Part shown: piece after piece, positions 24,746-34,113 of the stretch
How the letters are laid out: the number at the start of each line of letters is the position of its first letter
How positions within the stretch are numbered: the first letter of the stretch is position 1
Assembly: GCF_035581365.1 (NCBI RefSeq)
Contig: NZ_CP141590.1
Coordinates: 1 to 64,000, forward strand
Reading direction: 5' to 3'
Length of the DNA: 64,000 nucleotides
Source of the DNA: Tsuneonella sp. CC-YZS046
Lineage (GTDB): Bacteria; Pseudomonadota; Alphaproteobacteria; Sphingomonadales; Sphingomonadaceae
Program-made: the position numbers and the translations under genes
Notes under the pieces: model-generated
Told to the model about the DNA's origin: nothing
The model's database searches: none
The model's input: the letters and a program-made list of their open reading frames with translations, nothing else

Positions 24746-26431
24746 ATGGGGCGAATTGGGGTGAAGGAACTCGGAAGCGTACGGGATATTCGCCGCTGGC
24801 TGGTGCGGTTTCCCCGGGCTGTGCCCGTTGCGATCTTCCTGCTCACCCTGACCGTGACCGCGCTCAGCGTGTTTGCGATCGAGCGTGTCGAATCCCAGCG
24901 TTCCACCGCGATGTTGCGCCAGGAAGCCCTGTCGGTGGCCTCGGCGATAGAGCGGCGGGCGAACTCGACCTCTTCCTATCTCCGGGCTGGCGCCGCCCTG
25001 TTCGCGACCCTGGATCAGGTGAGCGAGCCGCTGTTCCGCCATTTCGTATCGGAATTGCGCCTCGATACCGATTATCGCGGGGCGGAAGGGATCGGTTGGG
25101 CTCCTCGCGTGGAGCGAACGGAAATCGCGGCCTATAATCGCGAACTTGCCAAGGTGTATGCGCCCGAAGTCCGCTTGCGTCCGGAACTCGCGCCCGATCG
25201 GCCCTTCGCCGTTCCTGTAACCTATCTGCAGCCCCGGACGGCGCGCAATCTTCGCGCGGTCGGCTTCGACATGTATTCCGAACCGGCCCGCCGCGACGCC
25301 ATGGCCGAAGCGGCGCGGGCCGCGCGGCCCACGGCCAGCGGCAAGGTGATTCTCATGCAGGAACCGCTGGGAAATTCGCCCGGCTTCCTGATCTACATGC
25401 CGGTCTTCGAAAGGCGCGGCGCCGACCGCCAGCTCAAGGGTTTCATCTACAGCCCGTTCAATGCGCAGGATTTCCTTGCGGCGGCGGTGCGGTTGCAGAG
25501 TCCGGAGGAAGTCGGCGTGTCGCTCTATGACCAGTCGGTCGCTCCGGGGAACCTTCTGGCGCGGATCGCCCCCGGCAGGATGGGCGGGCCGGCCGTGACC
25601 CTGCGCATGGTGGTGGCCGATCATCCCTGGGTGCTCGTGGTGGAGAGATCGGCGGAGCGGAGGCTGTCCTCGCTGTCCATGCTGACGCTGTTGTTCGGGA
25701 TGCTCGTGGCGACCCTGCTGATGGTCCTTGCCCGCCTGCTCACCCAGCAGGCGCTGGAGGATCGCGCGACGGCCGCCTGGCTGGAAGAGCAGAACTCGAT
25801 CCGCAACTCGCTGACGCGCGAACTCAACCATCGGGTGAAGAACACCCTGGCCAATGTGCTGTCGCTGGTTGCGCTGACCCGGCGCCGGGCCGAGGATATA
25901 GACAGTTTCGCCGACAGCCTCAGCGGGCGTATCCGCGCCCTGTCCGCCACGCATGACCTGCTGACCCTGTCGGAATGGGGAACCACGCCGATCCGCTCGG
26001 TGATCGAGGCGGAACTCGTGCCTTACGCCCAGGATGGCGGCCAGATGCTGGAAATGTCCGGGCCTCTGGTGGAGCTGGCGCCCAACGATGCCTTGTCGCT
26101 CGGCCTGGCGATTCACGAGCTGGCGACCAATGCCGCGAAATACGGAGCGCTGAGCGCGGCCGGCGGCAAGGTCCGGGTCAGCTGGGAACTGCGGCTGGAC
26201 GGCCGGGCCCAGGTCGATTGGCGGGAACTGGATGGCCCGCCCGTATCGCCTCAGCGGCAGCGCGGTTTCGGCACGGAACTGATCGAGAAGATCGTGGCCC
26301 ATGAGCTTGGGCATCCCGTGGACCTGCGGTTCGAGCCCGGAGGGGTGCGTTGCACCCTTATCATCCCGGTGCGCACGCCGCGGGAATTCCTCATCCGGAA
26401 AAAGAGCAGGAGGCCCGGTCCGGCCTCATGA
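24746..26431 (+). CDS. CHASE-domain HWE/HisKA_2 histidine kinase of the general stress pathway
   Basis: A 561-aa membrane sensor kinase. A transmembrane helix (VPVAIFLLTLTVTALSVFAI) lies near residue 30. A periplasmic CHASE domain follows (about 60-290; YRGAEGIGWAPRVERTEIAA), then a second helix (MLTLLFGMLVATLLMVLARL, about 315). The kinase core has the phospho-acceptor His362 in ELNHRVKNTLANVLSL and an ATPase domain (LSLGLAIHELATNAAKYGAL, then GFGTELIEKIV). Such kinases phosphorylate PhyR to release EcfG from NepR. It faces nepR-ecfG across the shared EcfG-type promoter and is convergent with phyR. The ATG choice is uncertain (GTG 24761 is close by). Confidence 0.87.
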   Translation: MGRIGVKELGSVRDIRRWLVRFPRAVPVAIFLLTLTVTALSVFAIERVESQRSTAMLRQEALSVASAIERRANSTSSYLRAGAALFATLDQVSEPLFRHFVSELRLDTDYRGAEGIGWAPRVERTEIAAYNRELAKVYAPEVRLRPELAPDRPFAVPVTYLQPRTARNLRAVGFDMYSEPARRDAMAEAARAARPTASGKVILMQEPLGNSPGFLIYMPVFERRGADRQLKGFIYSPFNAQDFLAAAVRLQSPEEVGVSLYDQSVAPGNLLARIAPGRMGGPAVTLRMVVADHPWVLVVERSAERRLSSLSMLTLLFGMLVATLLMVLARLLTQQALEDRATAAWLEEQNSIRNSLTRELNHRVKNTLANVLSLVALTRRRAEDIDSFADSLSGRIRALSATHDLLTLSEWGTTPIRSVIEAELVPYAQDGGQMLEMSGPLVELAPNDALSLGLAIHELATNAAKYGALSAAGGKVRVSWELRLDGRAQVDWRELDGPPVSPQRQRGFGTELIEKIVAHELGHPVDLRFEPGGVRCTLIIPVRTPREFLIRKKSRRPGPAS

Positions 26432-26435
26432 AAAT

Positions 26436-26463
26436 CCCCTCCGGACTTATCCGGAGGGGAGAC
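26436..26463. terminator. Bidirectional terminator between the kinase gene and phyR
   Basis: CCCCTCCGGA (26436-26445), loop CTTA, then TCCGGAGGGG (26450-26459). It is a perfect 10-bp stem between two convergent genes. On the minus strand it is followed by ATTTT, so it fits phyR best and may also stop the kinase transcript. Confidence 0.8.
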
Positions 26464-26487
26464 GCCCGGGATATGAATCCCGTTCGA

Positions 26488-27285
26488 TCAGGCGAGCGGC
26501 TGGCTCGACCCGAAGAACAGGGCCTGGCTGATCGCGGCGCGCACCGTCAATTCCTGGAAAGGCTTGGTGATGAGATAGGTCGGCTCCGGCCTGTCGCCGG
26601 TGAGCAGTCGTTCCGGATAGGCCGTGATGAAGATCACCGGCACGCTGCCGATCGCCAGAATATCGTCCACCGCATCCAGCCCGGAGCTTCCATCGGCCAG
26701 CTGAATATCCGCCAGGACCAGGCCGGGGCGGCGTTCCGCCACGACTTGCTGGGCCTGGGTGCGGGTGGCGGCGGTGCCGCAGATTTCATGGCCCAGCGAT
26801 TGCACGAGGTCTTCGAGCTGCATCGAGATCAGCGGCTCATCCTCGATGATGAGGACGTTGGTGGTCGATTCGCGGTCGATCTCCTCCACTGCCTCGCGCA
26901 CCAGGCCCTCGACGGTTTCCTCATCGAGATCCATGATGCGCGCGGCTTCAGTAGAACTGAAATCCTCCAGCGTCGTCAGCAGCAGGGCCTGGCGGTTCAG
27001 CGGCGTGATGGCGCCCAGGCGCTCGCGCGCAAGAGTTTCGTGCAGGCCGGCGTTATCGCCGCCGAGGCTTTCCGTTTCCAGACAGGCGCTGGACCAGACC
27101 TTGGTGAAGGCCCGATAGAGCGCGACCCGCCCATCCTGAAGCGATTGCTTGAGGCTCGGATCGGCCAGCGCGGCTTCCAGCGTTGTCCGCACGAAAGCGT
27201 CGCCGCTGGATTGGGAACCCGTCAGCGCGCGAGCGTAACGACGAAGATACGGCAGATTGGCGGCTATCTGATCACCAAGCGACAT
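26488..27285 (-). CDS. phyR: General stress response regulator PhyR
   Basis: A 265-aa anti-anti-sigma response regulator. The N-terminal 1-135 is an ECF sigma-like domain (NLPYLRRYARALTGSQSSGD; sigma4-like LNRQALLLTTLEDFSSTEAA) and 142-260 is a receiver (NVLIIEDEPLISMQLEDLVQ) with the phospho-acceptor Asp193 in LVLADIQLADG and Lys in YLITKPFQ. When phosphorylated it sequesters NepR. It has its own EcfG-type promoter about 30-55 bp upstream of the start codon. The sensor kinase lies next door in convergent orientation. Confidence 0.95.
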   Translation of the reverse strand: MSLGDQIAANLPYLRRYARALTGSQSSGDAFVRTTLEAALADPSLKQSLQDGRVALYRAFTKVWSSACLETESLGGDNAGLHETLARERLGAITPLNRQALLLTTLEDFSSTEAARIMDLDEETVEGLVREAVEEIDRESTTNVLIIEDEPLISMQLEDLVQSLGHEICGTAATRTQAQQVVAERRPGLVLADIQLADGSSGLDAVDDILAIGSVPVIFITAYPERLLTGDRPEPTYLITKPFQELTVRAAISQALFFGSSQPLA

Positions 27286-27315
27286 GCGACCCCTTCCCTT
27301 GAATTACCCGCCCGA

Positions 27316-27340
27316 AACGTTCCCGCAACACATTGGTTCC
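27316..27340 (-). promoter_or_regulatory. EcfG-type promoter of phyR
   Basis: On the minus strand GGAAC (27340-27336), 16 bp, CGTT (27319-27316): an exact match to the EcfG consensus, placed 31-55 bp before the phyR start codon. It indicates positive feedback of the stress sigma factor on its own activator. Confidence 0.8.
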
Positions 27341-27502
27341 CACCCTGGAACCATGTTCGGCGCGAAATTCCAAGGATGAATGGGGGCAGGGGATGAGTCA
27401 AAAAAATTTGTCCCGGCTGGGAACCGCTTCGTCGGCGGGCGGTTTTGGCTATGTCACCGCCGAGACCCCCCTCCCGTCCAACCGGCTGGTGATACGATCC
27501 CG

Positions 27503-27540
27503 AAAGGCCTCTGCCCGGAAGACGGGCGGAGGCCTTTTTT
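27503..27540. terminator. Strong hairpin terminator
   Basis: AAAGGCCTCTGCCC pairs with GGGCGGAGGCCTTT around a short loop and is followed by a T run to 27540. It lies just beyond the 3' end of the minus-strand GNAT-like gene. The A run on the other side makes it symmetric, so it can stop that leftward transcript. Confidence 0.8.
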
Positions 27541-27569
27541 GGCGGCGGGTTCGGGTTTGGCGGCGGGGG

Positions 27570-28724
27570 TCAGGCCAGCGGCTTTTCGTAGATCAGATAT
27601 TCCCGGTTGACGGTGCTGTCGATGGCGTCGGCAATCGCGATCATTCCCTGGTTGTCGTCGAGGATCCAGCCGATCTCGCCGCGTTTGCTGCCATACTTGG
27701 CGACCGCGTCCCGCCGGATATATTCTATCATCATGAAAGCGAGCTGGCTTGCCAGCCGTGAAGACTGGAGCTTCTTCAGCACGCCCATCAGAGGGACGCG
27801 CATTTGCGCATTGGTGGGGTGACGGAGCCACCACAGCAGCTTGGCCCAGCCAAACGGCAGCAGTTTGCCGTTCAGCCCGCTTATGACCGGATTGAGGTCC
27901 GGCAGGGTCATCATGAAGGCCACCGGCTCCCCGTCGAGTTCGGCGATCCGTATGAGATCTTCCCGCACCAGCGGCTTGAGCTTCTTGCCGATATAGGCGA
28001 CCTCGCTTTCGGTAATCGGCACGAAGCCCCAGTTGTCGGCCCAGGCATCGTTGAGAATGGCGAGGATGATCGCCGCTTCCTCGTGGAAGCGCTTGAGGTT
28101 CACCTTCCGCACGCGGATGCGGTCGTTGCGTTCCCCCGACTGAACGATGCGCTGCACCAGCGGAGGGAACTGCTTGCTGACGTCCAGCTCGTAGGTCAGC
28201 AGCTTCTTGGCGACTGTGTAGCCCGCGCCTTCTATCCACTTCCGATAGAGGGGCGAGTTGTGGCCCATCATCACCATCGGCGGATGGTCGTGGCCCAGGG
28301 TCAGAAGGCCCGGCTCCTCCCAGATCGAAAGGCTGATCGGCGCGAGCACGCGGGTCATCCCTTCGCCGCGGAGCCATTCTTCCGCCCCGGAGATCAAGGC
28401 CCGGGCAGTCGCCTCGTCCGCGGCTTCGAACAGCCCCCAATTGCCGGTGCCCGGCCCCATTCCCTGCTCGGGCGGCTGGGTGAGCGCGAGATGATCGTAA
28501 TGCGCGGAGATGCGGCCGGTGACCTGCCCGCCGCGCCGGGCCAGGAACAGCTGCATCGTGGCATGTTCATGGAAGGGATTCCTGCCGGGCGTCAGCAGTT
28601 CCGCGACCTCGGCGCGAAGCGGCGGCACCCAGTTGGGGTCGCTGGCGTTCAGCCGATAGGCGACATCGATGAAGGCGTCGAGATCGGCTTTCCCCGAAAC
28701 GGGGGAGAGCTGCACATCGTCCAT
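27570..28724 (-). CDS. GNAT-like acyltransferase family protein, 384 aa
   Basis: A conserved alphaproteobacterial protein with GNAT-type features in both halves: LFLARRGGQVTGRISAHYDH (about 65) and then DLIRIAELDGEPVAFMMTLP (about 260), the strand-turn pattern of acetyltransferase folds. The ends match the long hypothetical N-acetyltransferase family often found beside a fatty acid hydroxylase gene, as here (22 bp away). Both are on the minus strand, so they probably form an operon acting on lipids. The acyl donor and substrate are unknown. ATG 28724 gives a normal N-terminus. Confidence 0.65.
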   Translation of the reverse strand: MDDVQLSPVSGKADLDAFIDVAYRLNASDPNWVPPLRAEVAELLTPGRNPFHEHATMQLFLARRGGQVTGRISAHYDHLALTQPPEQGMGPGTGNWGLFEAADEATARALISGAEEWLRGEGMTRVLAPISLSIWEEPGLLTLGHDHPPMVMMGHNSPLYRKWIEGAGYTVAKKLLTYELDVSKQFPPLVQRIVQSGERNDRIRVRKVNLKRFHEEAAIILAILNDAWADNWGFVPITESEVAYIGKKLKPLVREDLIRIAELDGEPVAFMMTLPDLNPVISGLNGKLLPFGWAKLLWWLRHPTNAQMRVPLMGVLKKLQSSRLASQLAFMMIEYIRRDAVAKYGSKRGEIGWILDDNQGMIAIADAIDSTVNREYLIYEKPLA

Positions 28725-28746
28725 CTGCTTTCCCCTCCGCGGGAGT

Positions 28747-29553
28747 TCAGGCCGAAACCTGCCCGGTCTCGTCCTTTGTCATCGCGCGGCGCCGGGGGTG
28801 CCCGCTGGCGATGCCTCCGGACAGTTTCTTGACCCACGGATAGGTCTTCGCGACTTCTTCGTCATAGCCGAGATTGAAGACCGTGGCCGAACGATGGGGC
28901 CGGTCCTTCTTCTCGTAATAGGTGCCGAGCACGCGATCCCAGAAATAGTTGGTGATCCCGAAATTGCCCTTCTCGTCGAAATAATGATGTTCGTTATGGC
29001 GCTGCTTCATGTGCTGCACCCATTTCCATTTCGGCTTGAACGCCAGATGCTGGATGCAGTGCATGAACTCGTAATAGCAGGTGGTCAGCAGGCCGGTGCC
29101 GAAGGCGGCGGCCGCGCCGCCCGGGCCGCCGATCAGCCAGCCGACCGGGATCGTGGCGATCGCGATGGTCGGCACGGTGGTGTGCAGGGCGCCGAACAGG
29201 ACCTCCAGGTGGTTGGGGTCCTGGTGATGATCGTAGTGGATTCGCTTCCAGGTGGGGCAGAGCCACTTGTGCTTCCACATCCAGCGGCTGTGCAGGATGT
29301 ATTGGTGCAGCAGGTGCCAGACCAGCGGATAGATGAGCACGGCGGCGGCGATGGCGCCGAGCGCGGGCAGCGGAGCCGCCGGAAAGAAGGCGAAGAAAAC
29401 GATGCACAGCGCCGTCAGCGCCAGATAGGCCATGATCGTGTAATGCTGGAAATAAGCGCGCACCAGCTCGCCCAGGGTCATCCGGTCGAGATAGTGGCTC
29501 CGTTTCCAGAACGGCAGCTGGCTGTCGGCATGTTTGGTTGCGGATTGCGACAC
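28747..29553 (-). CDS. Sterol desaturase/fatty acid hydroxylase family protein
   Basis: An integral membrane di-iron hydroxylase. His clusters are visible in LLHQYILHSRWMW, IHYDHHQDPNH and HMKQRHNEHHYF, giving the eight-His pattern of the family, and four or more hydrophobic helices separate them. It probably hydroxylates a fatty acid or hopanoid-type lipid. The start is uncertain. GTG 29553 gives a VSQSATKHADSQLPFW N-terminus as in relatives, while ATG 29598 and ATG 29652 are longer alternatives without a good ribosome-binding site. It is the first gene of a pair with the GNAT-like gene. Confidence 0.8.
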   Translation of the reverse strand: MSQSATKHADSQLPFWKRSHYLDRMTLGELVRAYFQHYTIMAYLALTALCIVFFAFFPAAPLPALGAIAAAVLIYPLVWHLLHQYILHSRWMWKHKWLCPTWKRIHYDHHQDPNHLEVLFGALHTTVPTIAIATIPVGWLIGGPGGAAAAFGTGLLTTCYYEFMHCIQHLAFKPKWKWVQHMKQRHNEHHYFDEKGNFGITNYFWDRVLGTYYEKKDRPHRSATVFNLGYDEEVAKTYPWVKKLSGGIASGHPRRRAMTKDETGQVSA

Positions 29554-29719
29554 GACTGTTCCACGTTTCCTGCTCTGACGGGCGCTCGCCCTTATCATGG
29601 CGGGCATGGCGCTACCATAAGCGCAAATTTGAGGCAGCAATGGGGCGCCCATATGCGATGCTGGCGCTGTAGGAAAGCGTTGATGAGCCTTCGCTGAATG
29701 CTGCCTGTGGCTTTCCGGG

Positions 29720-30817
29720 CTATTCCTCGGTGCGGATCAGCACCGTTTCCCCCAGCAGCAGGAACAGCAGGAACGGCGCCCATGCCGCCAGAAATGGCGG
29801 ATAAGCCCCGAAATTGCCCATGGCCAGCGCGGCATTGTCGACCACGAAATAGGCGAAGCCAAGCCCCATCCCCAGCACCGCGCGCACGAACAGCTGGCCG
29901 GAGCGCGCCAGCCCGAAGGCGGCGACGGCGCCCAGCAGCGGCATCAGCGTCGCGGAAAGGGGCCCCACCAGCTTGTGCCACCACTCGCCGCGCAGTTCCC
30001 GCGTCTGGCGGCCCGCCGCTTCCATCGCGCGGATCGAGCCATGGAGCGTGACGATGTCTTCCGTATCCGCGTTCACATGGCTCATCCGGATCTGCTCGGG
30101 AGTCAGCTCCGTCGCGACGGTCAGCGAATCGAGCTTCACCTGTCGCGCGGATTGCACGTCGAAGCGCACGGGATCGTCGAGGCGCCAGCCCGGATCGGCG
30201 AAAACCGCCCGGGGCGCCTTGACCTGCTCGATGAGCAGCCCCCGCCCGTCGCGGCGATACCAGCTTACGCCGTCCATCCGCATCGCCTTGCCGGAGCCGC
30301 TCAGTGTCGTGACCGCCAGGATATTGCCGCCGTCGCGGAAATAGACGTTGCTGCGGACCGTCTCTTCCTCCGGGACCGGGCCATAATCGGCATCTTCCCA
30401 GGCATTGAGGGTGGCGGTTGCACGGGTGCCCACCATTTCGTTGAAGGCGAGGCTGATCATGGAAACCGCCAGCGCCGACGCAAGCAGGGGCGCCAGGATC
30501 TGATGGGCGGAAAGCCCTGCCGCCTTCATGGCGATCACTTCGCTGTTCTGGTTGAGCGTGGCGAGGGTGATGATGGTGGCCAGCAGCACGGAATAGGGCA
30601 GGAACCGCGCCACCAGCTGGGGCACGCGCAAGGTGACGTAGTGCCACAGCTGCGCTTCCCCGTTGCCCGGATATTCGAGGATCTTGCCGCTCTCGCTGAG
30701 CAGGTCCAGCGTCTGCAGCACCAGCACCAGCATCAGCAGGACGGCCAGGATGCGGGTGACGAACAGCCGCGCGAGATAGAGCGTCAGCGTGCGCGACGGG
30801 AAGAAATCAAGCCGCAT
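29720..30817 (-). CDS. lptG: LPS export permease LptG
   Basis: A 365-aa inner-membrane permease of the LptB2FG exporter that lifts lipopolysaccharide towards the Lpt bridge. The YjgP/YjgQ fold is visible: N-terminal amphipathic start (LTLYLARLFVTRILAVLLML), six membrane helices (three at about 12-120, three at about 270-360) and a periplasmic beta-jellyroll between. The coupling helix region LNQNSEVIAMKAAGLSAHQI contains the conserved E-x-x-x-K/R-A-x-G element. It overlaps lptF by 11 bp in one operon. Confidence 0.92.
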   Translation of the reverse strand: MRLDFFPSRTLTLYLARLFVTRILAVLLMLVLVLQTLDLLSESGKILEYPGNGEAQLWHYVTLRVPQLVARFLPYSVLLATIITLATLNQNSEVIAMKAAGLSAHQILAPLLASALAVSMISLAFNEMVGTRATATLNAWEDADYGPVPEEETVRSNVYFRDGGNILAVTTLSGSGKAMRMDGVSWYRRDGRGLLIEQVKAPRAVFADPGWRLDDPVRFDVQSARQVKLDSLTVATELTPEQIRMSHVNADTEDIVTLHGSIRAMEAAGRQTRELRGEWWHKLVGPLSATLMPLLGAVAAFGLARSGQLFVRAVLGMGLGFAYFVVDNAALAMGNFGAYPPFLAAWAPFLLFLLLGETVLIRTEE

Positions 30818-32033
30818 CGCCAGCCTGCCTCGCCTGGTGGGTCTGCCGGTATTTGCGCGAAAGGGTTTTCAGGCGATGAGTCAATTTCGCGAAGACCGCT
30901 TCCAGCGCTCCGATCGCCTGGCCACCGGGAACGAAGGCCACCCGGTAATACATCCACAGGATCAGCGCCGCGAACAGCATGAACGGTCCCCACAAGGCGA
31001 TCACCGGGTCGATCCGCCCGAGGGCGGCCACGTCTTCGCCATACTGGTTCACCTTGTGATAGGCCACGACCATCACGATCGAGAGGAACACGCCCAGCGC
31101 GGAGGTGGAGCGCTTGGGCGGGATGGCGAGGGAAACCGCGAGCAGGGGCAGCAGCAGCATCATCACGACCTCGACCAGGCGATAGTTGAAGCTGGCCCGG
31201 ATCGGATCGCGCACATCCTTGGGCAGGTCGTCGCTCCAGCCGATCCGCAGCAGTTCCGGCAGGACATATTCCCGCTCCTTGCCGCCTCTGGCGCGGAAGG
31301 CTTCGATCTTGGGGAGGTCGATCGGCAGATCGTGCTGGGAGAAGCTCAGCACCCTGGGGTTCTCGTTCCGGGTTTCCTGAATGATGACCCCGTCGGTCAG
31401 CCGCAGGATCACCGTATCCCGGCTCTCTGCGCTGGCCATGAACTGGCCTTCATGGGCGGAGATCGAAAGCACCTGGCCCTTGTCGTTCGAGATCCGGGCG
31501 AAGATGCCCGAAAGCTCGCGCCCATCGTCACGGCTCTTGTCGATATACAGCGCCATCCGGTCCTTCAGCGTGGTGAATTCGCCGACCTTGATCGACGCGC
31601 CCAACGCGCCCTGGCGCAGCTGATATTCCATCTGCTCGTAATAGTAGCGGCTCAGCGGAGAGAGATAGCCGACGATCAGCAGGTTGAGCGCGGCCAGCAC
31701 CAGCGTAATCATGTAGGGGATGCGCAGCAGGCGCGTGTAGCCCAGCCCCACCGCGCGCATGACATCCAGCTCGCTGGAGGTCGCGAGGCGGCGGAATGCG
31801 AGCAGGATGCCCAGCATCAGGCCGAGGGGAATGGCGAGGCTGGCATATTCCGGGATCAGGTTCGCCAGCATCTTGAAGACGATGCTGACCGGGCCGCCTT
31901 CGACAGCCACGAAATCGAACAGCCGCAGCATCTTGTCCAGCAGCAGCAGGGATGCGGCGATGACGAACACCGACAGCATCGGGACCAGCGTCAGCCGAAG
32001 AATATACCGGTCGATATCTGTGAAGAATTTCAA
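30807..32033 (-). CDS. lptF: LPS export permease LptF
   Basis: A 408-aa partner of LptG in the LPS ABC exporter. It has the same fold: helices at about 10-30, 55-80 and 100-120, a periplasmic jellyroll (120-280), and helices at about 290-370. The coupling motif FRRLATSSELDVMRAVGLGY is clear. The C-terminal 40 residues are a basic cytosolic tail (KLTHRLKTLSRKYRQTHQAR). Upstream of lptG with an 11-bp overlap. The gene order lptF-lptG is the standard one. Confidence 0.92.
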   Translation of the reverse strand: MKFFTDIDRYILRLTLVPMLSVFVIAASLLLLDKMLRLFDFVAVEGGPVSIVFKMLANLIPEYASLAIPLGLMLGILLAFRRLATSSELDVMRAVGLGYTRLLRIPYMITLVLAALNLLIVGYLSPLSRYYYEQMEYQLRQGALGASIKVGEFTTLKDRMALYIDKSRDDGRELSGIFARISNDKGQVLSISAHEGQFMASAESRDTVILRLTDGVIIQETRNENPRVLSFSQHDLPIDLPKIEAFRARGGKEREYVLPELLRIGWSDDLPKDVRDPIRASFNYRLVEVVMMLLLPLLAVSLAIPPKRSTSALGVFLSIVMVVAYHKVNQYGEDVAALGRIDPVIALWGPFMLFAALILWMYYRVAFVPGGQAIGALEAVFAKLTHRLKTLSRKYRQTHQARQAGDAA

Positions 32034-32147
32034 GCGTCAGGCCGTGCTAATCCGATGGGCAAGCACGGCCTATAGCGTGGGAACGAGGCGAGGTCATGCC
32101 CCTTGTTGAGGCGGTGCGGCTGGCTGGGCGGTCGCCCGGCCGGGCGG

Positions 32148-32606
32148 TCAGAGCAGCTCGAAGATCTCGTAGACCGGCCCTTCGGGGCGGCGGTGGCCGA
32201 CTCCGAACGCGACGATGTCGTTCAGCCAGGAAAGGCGGCTGGACGCGGTTTCGAATTGCACCGCGGTCCGGAAATAGAGCTCGTGCGCCTCGACCGTCTC
32301 GCCGCGGGCGAGCCGTTCGTCGACGTCCGGGCCGGCCTTGAGGCGGCCGGTATAGGTCATGTAGATCGCCTCGTCCCGATCCGTTTCGAGGATCGTGCGA
32401 ACGTCGATATGGATGACGCCATCGGCGCGGCGGAACAGCCAGTCGCCCCCGCCTGGGAGGACTCGCCCGCTCAGCCGCTCACCGATGAAACTGCCGGAGG
32501 AAATGATCCCGGCGCGCCGGAAATAGCCTTGCGGGACATTGCCGATCACATGCGGGGAGGTCTGGAACTGCACCGTGAAGAGCGGCTGGAAACGGATCTC
32601 GGTCAT
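32148..32606 (-). CDS. DUF3237 domain protein
   Basis: A 152-aa beta-barrel-type protein of the DUF3237 family: FTVQFQTSPHVIGNVPQGYF, RVLPGGGDWLFRRADGVIHI, then the DVRTILETDRDEAIYMTYTG signature. The whole protein is the single domain. Members are small soluble proteins of unknown function, often near aromatic-degradation genes. Here it sits 4 bp after clpS on the same strand, so they may share a transcript. Confidence 0.85.
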   Translation of the reverse strand: MTEIRFQPLFTVQFQTSPHVIGNVPQGYFRRAGIISSGSFIGERLSGRVLPGGGDWLFRRADGVIHIDVRTILETDRDEAIYMTYTGRLKAGPDVDERLARGETVEAHELYFRTAVQFETASSRLSWLNDIVAFGVGHRRPEGPVYEIFELL

Positions 32607-32610
32607 GCGA

Positions 32611-32985
32611 TCAGGCTTTTTCCAAGGTGCATTGCAGCGGATGCTGATTCTGCCGGGCGAAATCCATCACCTGGTTCACCTTGGTTTCCGCGATCTCATA
32701 GGGAAAGATCCCGCAAACGCCCACGCCCTTCTGGTGCACATGAAGCATGACGCGGGTGGCCTGCTCCAGATCCATATGGAAGAAGCGCTTGAGCACCATC
32801 ACGACGAATTCCATCGGGGTATAGTCGTCGTTCAGCATCAATACCTTGAACTGGCTCGGCTTTTTGGGCTTGGCGCGAGTCTTGGTGGCGATGCCGACCT
32901 GCCCTTCGCCGCTGCCCTCGCCATGGTCGTCAGCGGCGGAAAGCGTCCGCGCAAGCGTTTCGCAGGAAGGTTCGGGATAGGTCAT
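32611..32985 (-). CDS. clpS: ATP-dependent Clp protease adaptor ClpS
   Basis: A 124-aa adaptor that delivers N-degron substrates to ClpAP. The ClpS core is intact: [20 protein letters not shown], the DxxT-type pocket, then [20 protein letters not shown] (His and binding-pocket residues) and [20 protein letters not shown]. The first 35 residues are a flexible extension, as in other ClpS. ATG 32985 is chosen, and an in-frame upstream start at 33024 adds a poor N-terminus. A terminator of the upstream phasin gene separates the two. Confidence 0.94.
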   Translation of the reverse strand: MTYPEPSCETLARTLSAADDHGEGSGEGQVGIATKTRAKPKKPSQFKVLMLNDDYTPMEFVVMVLKRFFHMDLEQATRVMLHVHQKGVGVCGIFPYEIAETKVNQVMDFARQNQHPLQCTLEKA

Positions 32986-33058
32986 GATCGTGCCAGAATA
33001 TCGTATTGCGCGGCCTGGCTGCAAGATGCGGGCGGCGAAAAAGGCCGCAAAAGGTAAA

Positions 33059-33094
33059 ACGGGCCGGACAGTCCATGCTGTCCGGCCCGTCTTT
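33059..33094 (-). terminator. Terminator downstream of the phasin gene
   Basis: ACGGGCCGGACAG (33059-33071) and CTGTCCGGCCCGT (33078-33090) form a perfect 13-bp stem with a 6-nt loop. It lies between the end of the phasin gene and the start of clpS, both on the minus strand. The plus side ends in CTTT and the minus side in TTTTACC, so it can act in either direction. Confidence 0.8.
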
Positions 33095-33134
33095 ATCGCC
33101 GGGGGAGAGGATGCCGGCGAACCTTGTTTCCGGT

Positions 33135-34076
33135 TCAGGCGGCCTTCGAGATCTTCTCTACGGCCACGCTGACGCGGTTGGAAATCGGAGCGAACGCTTC
33201 GTTCGAAAGCTTCACGAATTTTTCGCTGCTCTTCGAGCCGAACGCGATGGCCGAATCGAAATTGCGGCGGGTCAGTTCGCCTTGGAGCTGGAAAAATTCG
33301 GTCGGGGACTTCACGGCGGCGATCTTCTTCAGGTCGGCCGTGAGAGTTTCGAAAGCGGACTTCGATTCATCGACATAATCGCGGCCGATCTCTTGCGCGC
33401 CGGTGGCGAGAATCTTGCCGGATTCAACGAATGCTTCGAGATTGCCCTTGGTGAATTCGCCGACTTCGCCGGCAAGGCTGCTGCCCTTTTCATAGGCGGC
33501 TTTGGCCTTGTCCTTGATTTCGGTAACGATCGTCGAGAGATCGGGGGACTTCTTAGCGGTAGCCATGATTCTTTCCTTCAGTTCGGTAATCGTAGGTTCG
33601 GTAGCGGGTGCAATTTTTACGGTAGTCATGATTGAAGCCGTGGGAGCGGCGGTTTCGGTTCGTTTCTTGCTGATAAAGGGTATCGGCTTCGCCCCGGTTC
33701 CCGCGGCCGGCTTGCCGACGCTGGTTTTTGCCGGGGTCGGGGTTTTGGCCGGGGCCGGTTTTGTCTTGGGTGCGGCCCTCATTACAGGCGCCTTCTTCAC
33801 CGCCGGCTTTTTCTTGGCGATCGCTTTCCTGACGGGTTTTGCGATCACTGGTGCCGGTTCTGCCTTTGGCTGTTCCGCGACCGAGGGCTTTTCCGAAACG
33901 GTTTCCTTCGGGGCGGCGGCCGGTGCCGTCTCGACTGGCGTTGCGGAAAGGGGCGCGGGCCGCGCTTTCCCGCCAGCCGGCTTTTTCTTCGCTTCGGCCG
34001 CGGGGGCCTGAGGAATCTTCGCGGCCGCGTCGGCGTAGGCCTTCTCGGCCTTGGAGATATCGCTTTCGTCCGCCAT
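33135..34076 (-). CDS. phaP: Phasin (PHA granule-associated protein)
   Basis: A 313-aa protein. Residues 1-150 are an Ala/Pro/Lys-rich low-complexity arm ([24 protein letters not shown]), resembling histone-like tails and likely disordered. Residues 170-313 are the phasin domain ([20 protein letters not shown], then [20 protein letters not shown]), helical and amphipathic, coating polyhydroxyalkanoate granules. It follows phaC on the same strand after 160 bp, which hold inverted TGCACAA repeats like PhaR sites. The basic arm is much longer than in minimal phasins and might contact DNA. Confidence 0.88.
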   Translation of the reverse strand: MADESDISKAEKAYADAAAKIPQAPAAEAKKKPAGGKARPAPLSATPVETAPAAAPKETVSEKPSVAEQPKAEPAPVIAKPVRKAIAKKKPAVKKAPVMRAAPKTKPAPAKTPTPAKTSVGKPAAGTGAKPIPFISKKRTETAAPTASIMTTVKIAPATEPTITELKERIMATAKKSPDLSTIVTEIKDKAKAAYEKGSSLAGEVGEFTKGNLEAFVESGKILATGAQEIGRDYVDESKSAFETLTADLKKIAAVKSPTEFFQLQGELTRRNFDSAIAFGSKSSEKFVKLSNEAFAPISNRVSVAVEKISKAA

Positions 34077-34113
34077 CGTAGCTATCCTCGCAAAATACCT
34101 GCTTTAGACTATG

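Noticed and set aside
27394-27761. Plus-strand frame starting MSQKNLSRLG
   Set aside because: It runs through the strong terminator at 27503-27540 and then antisense to the GNAT-like gene, so it is probably not translated.
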